NCBI RefSeq assembly: GCF_001854225.1
Contig: NZ_CP015208.1
Coordinates: 186,001-250,000, forward strand
Direction of reading: 5' to 3'
From: Candidatus Rhodoluna planktonica
GTDB lineage: Bacteria > Actinomycetota > Actinomycetes > Actinomycetales > Microbacteriaceae
DNA length: 64,000 nt
Made by a program: the position numbers and the translations under genes. Position 1 is the stretch's first letter. Each line of letters starts with the position of its first letter. The notes beneath the pieces were generated by a model. The model was given only the letters and a program-made list of their open reading frames with translations. It made no database searches and was not told the origin of the DNA. Shown here in pieces: positions 15,665 to 23,245 of this stretch.

Positions 15665-17041
15665 ATGAAATTCGTCAACAATGTCACCGAACTGATCGGC
15701 AACACTCCGCTAGTCAAGCTAAATAAGGTGACCGCCGGCATCAAATGCACCGTGTTGGCGAAGGTCGAATATTTCAATCCGGGCGGTTCAATCAAAGACC
15801 GAATCGCCGCCAAGATGGTCGACGATGCTGAGGCAAAGGGTCTGCTAAAGCCCGGCGGCACCATTGTTGAACCAACCTCGGGAAACACCGGAATTGGGTT
15901 GGCGCTGGTCGCGCAGCAGCGCGGCTACCGCTGCATTTTTGTTCTGCCTGACAAAGTTGCCGAAGACAAGCGCAACACTCTGGTTGCTTACGGGGCCGAA
16001 ATTGTGGTGTGCCCAACTGCCGTGGCACATGAAGATCCTCAGTCTTACTATTCCGTCAGCGATCGTTTGGCTCGCGAAATTCCTGGGGCATGGAAGCCCG
16101 ATCAGTACTCGAACCTCAACGGACCACAAAGCCACTATGAAGCTACCGGGCCAGAAATTTGGGCTGACACCGATCAAAAAGTTACCCACGTGGTAATTGG
16201 CGTTGGCACCGGCGGCACCATCTCTGGCACCGGCCGGTATCTCAAAGAGGTGTCTCACGGCGCCGTAAAAGTAATCGGTTGCGACCCTGCCGGTTCTATT
16301 TATTCAAACCCCGAAGGTGTGGGTAAACCATATTTGGTCGAGGGTGTTGGCCGCGGTGATGACTTTTTGCCCGAGGCCTACAACGCCAGCGTCGTAGACA
16401 CCGTCATCCCGGTTCCAGACCGACAATCGTTTGAGATGACCCGTCGCTTGGCCAGTGAAGAAGGCTTACTGGTTGGCCCATCCTGCGGAATGGCAGTGGT
16501 GGCCGCACTGGAAGTTGCCAAAGATTTGCCCGAGGATGCGGTGGTCGTGGTGATTTTGCCCGATGGTGGGCGCGGCTACCTAGCCAAGGTTTTCAATGAC
16601 AACTGGATGCGCTCCCACGGATTTATGTCGGCGCTCGAGGGCGAAAAAATTGAGAAACTTCTGGAGCTGAAGGGCAAAAAGCTTCCGGCTTTGATTCACG
16701 TTCACCCCGATGACTCAGTCGAAACGGCTATCAGCATCTGCCGTGAGTTTGATGTTGCGGTGCTGCCAGTTTTGCTTGCCGAGCTGCCGGTTCGAATTGG
16801 GCAGGTTACCGGTTCGGTTACCGAGCAAGATTTGGTCGAAAAGGTTTCAGCTGGGCTGGCCCAACTCGATGATCCGGTTTCGAAGCACCTCGGGCCAAAG
16901 CCGGTAATTGTGGGTATTGGTGAGTCTATTGAGGTTGCCCGAGACCTTCTAAAAACCGAGTCGGCGCTGCTGGTGCTGTCCGATGGCGAACCTGTCGGCC
17001 TAATCACCAGCCACGATGTAACCGATTATCTAAGTAAGTAG
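15665..17041 (+). CDS. Cystathionine beta-synthase
   Basis: The 458-aa PLP enzyme is predicted to condense serine with homocysteine to cystathionine. The fold-type II catalytic part has the lysine K44 in PGGSIKDRIA, the substrate loop TSGNTGIGLA and the phosphate-binding GTGGTISGTGRYLK. A C-terminal extension (about 335-458) with two CBS-domain repeats, the last ending DGEPVGLITSHDVTDYL, separates it from the roughly 310-aa O-acetylserine sulfhydrylases (CysK). Whether the CBS pair is regulatory here is unknown. The next gene is its pathway partner, 9 nt downstream. Confidence 0.92.
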   Translation: MKFVNNVTELIGNTPLVKLNKVTAGIKCTVLAKVEYFNPGGSIKDRIAAKMVDDAEAKGLLKPGGTIVEPTSGNTGIGLALVAQQRGYRCIFVLPDKVAEDKRNTLVAYGAEIVVCPTAVAHEDPQSYYSVSDRLAREIPGAWKPDQYSNLNGPQSHYEATGPEIWADTDQKVTHVVIGVGTGGTISGTGRYLKEVSHGAVKVIGCDPAGSIYSNPEGVGKPYLVEGVGRGDDFLPEAYNASVVDTVIPVPDRQSFEMTRRLASEEGLLVGPSCGMAVVAALEVAKDLPEDAVVVVILPDGGRGYLAKVFNDNWMRSHGFMSALEGEKIEKLLELKGKKLPALIHVHPDDSVETAISICREFDVAVLPVLLAELPVRIGQVTGSVTEQDLVEKVSAGLAQLDDPVSKHLGPKPVIVGIGESIEVARDLLKTESALLVLSDGEPVGLITSHDVTDYLSK

Positions 17042-17044
17042 GCT
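17039..17044 (+). promoter_or_regulatory. Leaderless -10 box overlapping the upstream stop codon
   Basis: TAGGCT begins with the TAG stop of the cystathionine beta-synthase gene and lies 6 nt before ATG 17051. The second gene of the pair therefore seems to have its own start site. Confidence 0.5.
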
Positions 17045-17050
17045 AATTTC

Positions 17051-18193
17051 ATGTCTCAATTTGAAACCCGCGCAATCCACACCGCTCAACACCCAGATCG
17101 CAACAACGGTGCTGTGATTCCACCTATTTACATGACCTCGACTCACCGCCAAAATGCAGTGGGCGATTTGGCTGAAGGGTACGAATACAACCGCGGTGGC
17201 AACCCGACCCGCGACGCGCTGCAAGAGGCTTTGGCTTCACTCGAGGGTGGCCGATTTGGTTTCAGCTTTTCTTCTGGGTTGGCAGCTGAAGATGCGGTCA
17301 TCCGAGCCACTATGACTGCCGGCGATCATGCCATTTTGGCTAACGACTTATACGGTGGTAGTTTTCGCATGTTCAATCGCGTGCACAAGCCTGCCGGCAT
17401 CGATTTCGACATTGTCGATTTAAACGACGAGGATGCCCTGCGCGCCGCGTTCAAGCCAGGTAAAACCAAGCTGGTTTGGATCGAAACCCCAAGCAACCCG
17501 ATGATGACAATTTTCGACATCAACAAAGTTTCACGCATCGCTCACGAGCACGGTGCCTTGGCGGTTGTCGACAACACCTTCGCAACCCCATACCTGCAGC
17601 GCCCACTTGAATTGGGTGCCGATATTGTGGTGCACTCGACGACCAAATATCTTGGCGGACACAGTGACATTCTCGGCGGCGCGGTAATCCTCAATGATGG
17701 TGAGGTAGCCGACAAAATTCGCTTCATCCAGTTTGCTGTTGGTGCAGTTTCAAGTGCCTTTGACGCTTGGCTGACCCACCGCTCGCTCAAGACTTTGGCG
17801 CTACGCATGCGAGCACACTGTGCCAACGCGCAGGTAGTGGCCGAGTTTTTTGACGGCCATCCAAAGATTGAGCAGGTTTACTACCCTGGCCTGCCAGCAC
17901 ACCCAGGTCACGAGCTGGCTAAAAAACAGATGCACGGCTTTGGTGGAATGGTCAGCGTCAGGCTCAAGGATGGCGCGGCTGCCAAGCGTCTTGCCGAGTC
18001 GACCAAACTATTCACCTTGGCTGAAAGCCTTGGCGGTGTTGAGTCGCTGGTAAACCACCCGGCTGAAATGACTCACGCTTCGGCCGCTAATAGTCCAATC
18101 GAGGTCGGCCCAGAAATCGTTCGTTTCTCGGTTGGCGTTGAGCACATCGATGACCTACTGGCCGATTTAGAGCAGGCGCTGTCGCGAGTTTAA
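17051..18193 (+). CDS. Cystathionine gamma-lyase / gamma-synthase family protein
   Basis: The 380-aa Cys/Met-metabolism PLP enzyme has the lysine K199 in VVHSTTKYLGGHSD, the YNRGGNPTRDALQ N-terminal active-site segment, and D174 in VVDNTFATPYLQRP near the cofactor. With cystathionine beta-synthase just upstream, the pair most likely runs reverse transsulfuration (homocysteine to cysteine), so gamma-lyase is favoured. Sequence alone does not exclude gamma-synthase (MetB). The promoter and operator for the next genes lie directly behind the stop. Confidence 0.88.
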   Translation: MSQFETRAIHTAQHPDRNNGAVIPPIYMTSTHRQNAVGDLAEGYEYNRGGNPTRDALQEALASLEGGRFGFSFSSGLAAEDAVIRATMTAGDHAILANDLYGGSFRMFNRVHKPAGIDFDIVDLNDEDALRAAFKPGKTKLVWIETPSNPMMTIFDINKVSRIAHEHGALAVVDNTFATPYLQRPLELGADIVVHSTTKYLGGHSDILGGAVILNDGEVADKIRFIQFAVGAVSSAFDAWLTHRSLKTLALRMRAHCANAQVVAEFFDGHPKIEQVYYPGLPAHPGHELAKKQMHGFGGMVSVRLKDGAAAKRLAESTKLFTLAESLGGVESLVNHPAEMTHASAANSPIEVGPEIVRFSVGVEHIDDLLADLEQALSRV

Positions 18194-18197
18194 TAAT

Positions 18198-18227
18198 TTG
18201 ACCCGCAGATTCTACGTTTTGTAGAAT
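18198..18227 (+). promoter_or_regulatory. Promoter with palindromic operator for the copper chaperone/DyP genes
   Basis: The -35 TTGACC (18198-18203) and -10 TAGAAT (18222-18227) are 18 bp apart. A perfect inverted repeat, ATTCTAC (18209-18215) and GTAGAAT (18221-18227) with a 5-bp centre, covers the spacer and the whole -10 box. That is the ideal position for a repressor site. A metal or redox regulator is plausible from the downstream genes but is inferred. Confidence 0.65.
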
Positions 18228-18261
18228 AGAACTGTCGAGCACTTAATTGTCAAAGGAAATC

Positions 18262-18750
18262 ATGAAAAAGTTTGCTCTGTTCGCTGCGGCTTCAGCACTA
18301 GTTTTGGCAGCATCGGGCTGCAGTGCAGCTACTGAGGCACATCCCGAAGAAATGCACGCCGACAACGGTTGGGTTCGTGCCTATGAAATGACAGCTATGC
18401 CTGGTGGCATGACTGGCGCCTTCGCAGAAATCACCAACCACACCAACGCTGACGTCACCCTAGTTGGTGCATCCAGCTCGATTGCCAACATGGTCGAGGT
18501 TCACGAAGTGGTTTCGGTAGATGGCGAAATGAAGATGCGACCTAAAGAGGGCGGCATTGTGATTCCTGCTGGTGAAACCGTCACTCTTGAACCGGGTGGC
18601 TTGCACATCATGCTGATGGACACCACCGCGGCAATTCTTGAGGGTGATGAAATTACCTTGACTCTAGATTTTGACGGCGCTGAAGATCTGACTGTAACTT
18701 GGCCAGCAAAAAGCGCAGCAGCTGGCGACGAGGAATACCAGAGCAAATAG
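18262..18750 (+). CDS. Exported PCu(A)C-type copper chaperone lipoprotein
   Basis: The 162-aa protein begins with a lipoprotein signal (MKKFALFAAASALVL, lipobox AASGC). The cupredoxin-like domain has the Met/His pattern of PCu(A)C proteins: a His-Met rich start (MVEVHEVV), GEMKMRP, then GGLHIMLMD. These bind Cu(I) outside the membrane and deliver it to cytochrome oxidase or protect against free copper. I choose ATG 18262, with AAAGGA just upstream, instead of TTG 18247. The DyP gene follows after 11 nt with an overlapping AGGAGA site, so the two are co-expressed. Confidence 0.9.
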   Translation: MKKFALFAAASALVLAASGCSAATEAHPEEMHADNGWVRAYEMTAMPGGMTGAFAEITNHTNADVTLVGASSSIANMVEVHEVVSVDGEMKMRPKEGGIVIPAGETVTLEPGGLHIMLMDTTAAILEGDEITLTLDFDGAEDLTVTWPAKSAAAGDEEYQSK

Positions 18751-18761
18751 GAGATAAAACT

Positions 18762-19994
18762 TTGAGCAAGATCAGTAGACGAGGGTTTCTGTTCGGCGGC
18801 GCTGCCGCCACGGGGGCTCTCGTCTCTGCATCTGCCGGAGCAGCTGTTGGTGCGAGCCTTGGTGCTGAGGCTGCAACCGAAGCTGCGAACAAGGCGAATC
18901 TCACCGCGGTTTTGAAGCGGCGCGAGCGATTTTTTGGTCAACACCAAAACGGCATCGAAACTGAACTGCAAACATTTACAAATTTTGTGGCCTTCGACCT
19001 GAAGCCAGAAACCGATGCCGCCGCGGCAGCGCGCTGGTTCAAATTAATTACCGACGACATTGCCCGTCTCAGCGTTGGCGAAGCACCTTTGGCTGATCCA
19101 ACACCGCAGTTGGCTATGGGTCCAGCCAGATTCACCGCCACTTTGGCCGTCGGTCCAGGATTCTTCGACAAGCTAGGTTTGGCTGACAAAAAGCCGACGG
19201 GTTTTGAGCAGTTGCCAGCCTTTAACGTCGACCAGCTTCGCGAAGAATATTCCTACGGTGATGTGTTGTTGCACATCTCTGCGGATGACCCCATCATCCT
19301 CAGTCATGGTGTTCGCTCGCTGGTTCGAGACAGTGTTGGTTTTGCTAAGGTCCGATACTCGCAACAGGGGTTTTCTAACGCGCAAGGGGTTGTCCCCGGC
19401 GGTGTTCGCCAGCGAAACCTGATGGGGCAGGTTGATGGCACCGATAATCCCGAAATTGGCTCATCCGATTTCAACAACATCGTCTGGGTCGAAAACGGCC
19501 CAGACTGGTTAATCGGTGGCACATTTCTGGTTTTCCGTCGTATTGCGATGCAGTTGGGAACCTGGGATGCACTCGGTCGAACCGACAAAGAATTGGTCAT
19601 CGGTCGAAATTTGCAGAATGGTGCCCCACTGGGCAAGCAAAACGAAAACGATCCGATCGACTTTGATGCGGTTGATGCCAACGGACTTAAATTGATTCCA
19701 GAATTCGCCCACATTAGGCGCGCCCACGCTACAAATCCGACAGAGCGAATTTTTCGCCGGCCGTTCAATTATGAGGTTGGGGTTACCCCCGATGGCGAAC
19801 CGGATGTTGGCTTGCTGTGGACGGCCTATCAGCGCGACATTTCGACCCAGTTTTTGCCAATTCAAAAAAGACTCGATCAACTTGACCTGCTGAATAAATG
19901 GACAGTCCCGATTGGATCTGCAGTCTGGGCTGTGCTTCCCGGGGTGGAACAGTCGGCAAACGGCGATTACCTAGGTAAAAAACTTTTCCAATAA
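18762..19994 (+). CDS. Tat-exported Dyp-type heme peroxidase (EfeB-like)
   Basis: The roughly 410-aa peroxidase starts at TTG 18762 with a clear AGGAGA site and a twin-arginine signal (SRRGFLFG, hydrophobic Ala-rich stretch after it). The GxxDG motif is present as GQVDGTDNPEIG, near residue 215. A conserved His region (EFAHIRRAHATNP) and the arginine-rich RIFRRPFNYE are the expected heme ligand and distal Arg areas. Such enzymes use H2O2 outside the membrane; the EfeB branch helps take iron from heme. No EfeU or EfeO gene is adjacent, and pairing with a copper chaperone points to metal or oxidative stress. Confidence 0.92.
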   Translation: MSKISRRGFLFGGAAATGALVSASAGAAVGASLGAEAATEAANKANLTAVLKRRERFFGQHQNGIETELQTFTNFVAFDLKPETDAAAAARWFKLITDDIARLSVGEAPLADPTPQLAMGPARFTATLAVGPGFFDKLGLADKKPTGFEQLPAFNVDQLREEYSYGDVLLHISADDPIILSHGVRSLVRDSVGFAKVRYSQQGFSNAQGVVPGGVRQRNLMGQVDGTDNPEIGSSDFNNIVWVENGPDWLIGGTFLVFRRIAMQLGTWDALGRTDKELVIGRNLQNGAPLGKQNENDPIDFDAVDANGLKLIPEFAHIRRAHATNPTERIFRRPFNYEVGVTPDGEPDVGLLWTAYQRDISTQFLPIQKRLDQLDLLNKWTVPIGSAVWAVLPGVEQSANGDYLGKKLFQ

Positions 19995-19999
19995 TCGCT

Positions 20000-20005
20000 T
20001 AGTCT
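20000..20005 (+). promoter_or_regulatory. Probable leaderless -10 box of the MFS efflux gene
   Basis: TAGTCT lies 7 nt before ATG 20013. The alternative in-frame ATG at 20010 would be only 4 nt away, so the spacing supports 20013 as the start. Confidence 0.45.
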
Positions 20006-20012
20006 TGACATG

Positions 20013-21224
20013 ATGTCGACTACAACCATTACCCAGCGTCAGCGTTGGAAATTTATTTTTCTCATTGGTGGATTACAGGCTTTGCAGCCTTTTTCACTCG
20101 ACCCTTATCTACCATCGGGTCCGATCATTGCTCGAGATTTCGCCGTCGACAATTCACTGATTCAACTAACCCTCAGTGCGCTAACCGTGGGATTTGCTAT
20201 TGGCCAACTTGTAGCCGGGCCGCTTAGCGACGCCATCGGCAGACGCAAGCCGCTGCTGTTTGCATCCACCCTTTATGTTCTGGCCAGCTATCTAGTTTTC
20301 ATTGCCCCAAGTATGGAGTTCTTCTTTGCAGCACGACTGCTGCAGGGAATGTCTGGTGCGGCAGCTCTGGTTGTCGGCAACGCAATTATTCGCGATCTTT
20401 ATGAAGGTCTGCCGATGCTAAAGATGATGGGCCGTGTGCTGCTGATTCAAGCATCAGCCTGGTTCATCGGCCCGTTCGCCGGTTCACAACTATTGGTAAT
20501 CATGGACTGGCGGGGAGTGAGCCTAATTCTTGGTTGCTACGCGGTATTCATGCTAATTGCTTCATTTATGTTTTTGACCGAAACACTTCACCGGGACAAT
20601 CGTCGCGATACCGTTTTCGCCGGGATGCTGAAGCGCTTCGCCTATGTTTTACACGATCGAATTTATGTCGGATTGCTGCTGGTGCAGATCATGGTTGGAA
20701 TCGGGCTTTGGGCCTATCTCAGCGCAATGCCTTTTGTTTTCACCCAGCAATTCGGGTTGGCTCCAGAACAGTACGGCTTGCTTTTGACCCTGAACTCGGT
20801 TGGTGCCTACATCGGCGTTCAACTCTCTTCTAAGCTGGCCCAGTACATCCCCGCTCAGTGGCTGCTGGTTGGTGCCTTGTCGATGTCGCTGATTGTCGGT
20901 GCAATCTTGACTCTGATTTCTAACACCCAGCCGCCGCTGTGGTTGGTTGCCGGTCTAATTTGGCTATTCCTCGTTGCCTTCGGTTTGACCGTCACCCCAA
21001 TTGGAGCGCTATCGTTGGCACCCCACCCAAACGAGGCCGGTACTGCCGCCTCGCTAATGCTGGTCCTGGGCTCTCTGGCAACATCGGCGGCCGGTCCGCT
21101 CTATGCAGCACTTCCAAAAGAAACCGCCTTCGGTGTTGGTCTAACCATGGTGGCGGCCCATCTGATTTCATTAACCGTAATGTTTACTGTGGTTAGGCCT
21201 AAGTCGGTTCCGGCCCTTACCTAA
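20013..21224 (+). CDS. MFS drug-efflux transporter, Bcr/CflA family
   Basis: The roughly 403-aa protein has twelve predicted membrane helices. The MFS motif A is visible as GPLSDAIGRRKPLLFASTLY between helices 2 and 3, and LQGMSGAAALVVGNAIIRDLY in helices 4-5 is typical of the Bcr/CflA group. The N-terminal LDPYLPSGPIIARDF loop is also characteristic. These are proton-driven exporters of drugs or metabolites such as sulfonamides or bicyclomycin in other species. The substrate here is not known. An uncertain start at ATG 20010 would add one residue. Confidence 0.88.
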   Translation: MSTTTITQRQRWKFIFLIGGLQALQPFSLDPYLPSGPIIARDFAVDNSLIQLTLSALTVGFAIGQLVAGPLSDAIGRRKPLLFASTLYVLASYLVFIAPSMEFFFAARLLQGMSGAAALVVGNAIIRDLYEGLPMLKMMGRVLLIQASAWFIGPFAGSQLLVIMDWRGVSLILGCYAVFMLIASFMFLTETLHRDNRRDTVFAGMLKRFAYVLHDRIYVGLLLVQIMVGIGLWAYLSAMPFVFTQQFGLAPEQYGLLLTLNSVGAYIGVQLSSKLAQYIPAQWLLVGALSMSLIVGAILTLISNTQPPLWLVAGLIWLFLVAFGLTVTPIGALSLAPHPNEAGTAASLMLVLGSLATSAAGPLYAALPKETAFGVGLTMVAAHLISLTVMFTVVRPKSVPALT

Positions 21225-21251
21225 AACGAAATTCAAGTCGAAGGAGCAATT

Positions 21252-21842
21252 GTGGTCAGGGTTCTGATTCATCACGGTTGGACAAATCGCCGACAGCCAG
21301 ATGTTTGGCACCGCCACCTCACCTCCTCACTGCGCCAAGCTGGGCATCAGGTTATCTACCCGCAGTTTCCCAGTACCGATAATCCAATCTTGGCTGAGTG
21401 GCAAGAGTTGTTGATTGCCGAGCTGGGTCACCTAAAAGAGGCCGGCGAGGGCGAAACTGTGATGATTGCTCACTCGCTGGGTTGTGTCAACTGGATGCAG
21501 GCGGCTGCCTCAGGTTTGATTGATGAGCCGGTTGATCGACTCCTGTTGGTTGCGCCCGCTGATCCAAAATTGCTAGGCGATGTTCCAGGCGTCGATCTTG
21601 ACTTGAAAAAAACTGCAACTCGGGATGCAATTTTGTCTTCAGCAACGAGCATCACCTTGGTTGGCTCAGACGGAGACCCCTGGATTCCCGACGGAATTGA
21701 CCAAACGTTTGGGCGCCATTTGGGAATTGAATCGGTTGTAATTCCAGGAGCCAAGCATTTATCTCTGGCCGATGGCTGGGGATACTGGCAGGGTGTAATC
21801 GACTGGGTGCTTGACCCAAATGCCGACATCACAGTCCGATAA
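21252..21842 (+). CDS. RBBP9/YdeN-type alpha/beta hydrolase
   Basis: The 196-aa protein belongs to the small RBBP9/YdeN hydrolase family. The nucleophile elbow AHSLGCVNW carries the catalytic Ser. The acidic residue lies in the VGSDGDPWIP segment, and the catalytic His is in GAKHLSLADGWG near the C-terminus. The N-terminal HHGWTNRRQPDVWHRHL is typical of the family. The biological substrate is unknown; serine hydrolase or esterase activity is predicted. GTG 21252 is chosen because of the AAGGAG site 6 nt upstream. Confidence 0.85.
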   Translation: MVRVLIHHGWTNRRQPDVWHRHLTSSLRQAGHQVIYPQFPSTDNPILAEWQELLIAELGHLKEAGEGETVMIAHSLGCVNWMQAAASGLIDEPVDRLLLVAPADPKLLGDVPGVDLDLKKTATRDAILSSATSITLVGSDGDPWIPDGIDQTFGRHLGIESVVIPGAKHLSLADGWGYWQGVIDWVLDPNADITVR

Positions 21843-21938
21843 TTTTTAGCATTTATCTACTGCTTTGACAGAGCCTAGGTAGGCTTAGAAAAAGCTCCTG
21901 ATTTGCCCCAGGGAGTACCTTTACATTTAGGAAAATCA

Positions 21939-23225
21939 ATGCGGATTTTGCTTGTTGGTGCCGGCGGAGTCGGCGACGCTATTGCAAAGATTGCCTCAAC
22001 TCGAGACTTTTATGAACTAATCGTGGTCTCAGATTATGACTTCAGTCGAGCAGAAAAAACTATCGAGTGGATCAGGGAACACCGTGGCGAAGCGGCTGCT
22101 TCGAAATTTATTCCAGCCAAGATTGACGCCTCAAACGCATCAAATGTTGCTGAGTTAGCACTTAACCACCGCATCACACACATTCTCAACGCTGTTGAAC
22201 CAAAATTCTTGCCAACAGTTTTCTCGGGTGCATTTACCGCTGGCTGTCACTACATGGATATGGCTCTGAGCCTCAGCGAAGCCCACGAGAGCGACCCCTA
22301 CCACCTGCCAAACATCAAACTTGGCGATGCCCAATTTGCTGTTTCGGAACAGTGGGAACGAGCAGGAAAATTGGCTCTCATCGGCATGGGTGTCGAGCCG
22401 GGTCTATCAAACATTTTTGCTCGCTACGCTCAGACCTACCTGTTCAGCGAAATTGATGAAATCAGTGTGAAAGACGGTTCGAATCTCGCCGTCTATGACG
22501 ACAGTGGCAACGAAATTTTCGCTCCATCATTTTCAATCTGGACAACCATCGAAGAATGCCTGAACCCCCCGATGATTTATGACCGGGCCAAGGGTTGGCA
22601 CACCACCGAGCCGTTCAGCGAGCCGGAAATTTTTGAATTTCCAGAAGGTATTGGCGCTGTCGAGTGCGTAAACGTCGAGCACGAAGAAGTGACTATGCTT
22701 CCTCGTTACATCGATGCAAATCGTGTCACCTTCAAATTCGGCCTAGGTCGTGACTTTATCGGCGTTCTAAAAACTCTGAACGCGCTCGGCCTAGATCGAA
22801 CCAAGCCAGTGCGTGTGCGCTCACCGCAAGGTCCGGTTGACGTTTCTCCTCGAGATGTAGTTGCCGCCGTGCTGCCAGACCCAGCAACAATTGGCCCACG
22901 GATGACCGGAAAAACCTGTGCTGGCGTGCTGGTTACCGGTAAAGATAAAGACGGCAAAGACCGCGCCACGTATCTCTATCACGTAGCCGACAACGCCAAG
23001 ACCATGGCCGAAATTGAAGCTCAGTGCGTAGTTGCCCAAACAGCGTTCAACCCGCTTATTGCGCTCGAATTGTTGGCAACCGGCGTCTGGCAAAGTGCCG
23101 GCGTGCACGGACCAGAACACTTCGATGCCAAGCCATTCCTCGACCTGATGTCTTCGTCAATTGGTTACAACGAGAGATGGGTTCAGCAGGAACGTCTGCC
23201 AGCCAGCCCGTTACGTCATCCGTAG
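21939..23225 (+). CDS. Saccharopine dehydrogenase-family NAD(P)-dependent oxidoreductase
   Basis: The 428-aa protein has an N-terminal Rossmann fold with the dinucleotide loop VGAGGVGDAIAK. It then shows the saccharopine-dehydrogenase-like second domain (GCHYMDMALSLSE and IGMGVEPGLSNIFARYA), which also occurs in carboxynorspermidine and homospermidine synthases. The length is as usual for the single-domain family. The true substrate could be an amino-acid or polyamine adduct, but the sequence does not decide it. ATG 21939 with TAGGAAAA upstream is preferred over TTG 21903, whose extra codons look non-coding. The GMC oxidoreductase follows after 20 nt. Confidence 0.83.
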   Translation: MRILLVGAGGVGDAIAKIASTRDFYELIVVSDYDFSRAEKTIEWIREHRGEAAASKFIPAKIDASNASNVAELALNHRITHILNAVEPKFLPTVFSGAFTAGCHYMDMALSLSEAHESDPYHLPNIKLGDAQFAVSEQWERAGKLALIGMGVEPGLSNIFARYAQTYLFSEIDEISVKDGSNLAVYDDSGNEIFAPSFSIWTTIEECLNPPMIYDRAKGWHTTEPFSEPEIFEFPEGIGAVECVNVEHEEVTMLPRYIDANRVTFKFGLGRDFIGVLKTLNALGLDRTKPVRVRSPQGPVDVSPRDVVAAVLPDPATIGPRMTGKTCAGVLVTGKDKDGKDRATYLYHVADNAKTMAEIEAQCVVAQTAFNPLIALELLATGVWQSAGVHGPEHFDAKPFLDLMSSSIGYNERWVQQERLPASPLRHP

Positions 23226-23245
23226 TTAGTTATCAGCATTCAAAA

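Noticed and set aside
18209-18227. Terminator for the upstream cystathionine lyase gene
   Set aside because: The inverted repeat has a short stem and no following T-tract, and it coincides with a -35/-10 promoter, so an operator is the better reading.
23024-23245. N-terminal extension of the GMC oxidoreductase
   Set aside because: It overlaps the end of the saccharopine-dehydrogenase-like gene in another frame, and the FAD motif starts right after ATG 23246.
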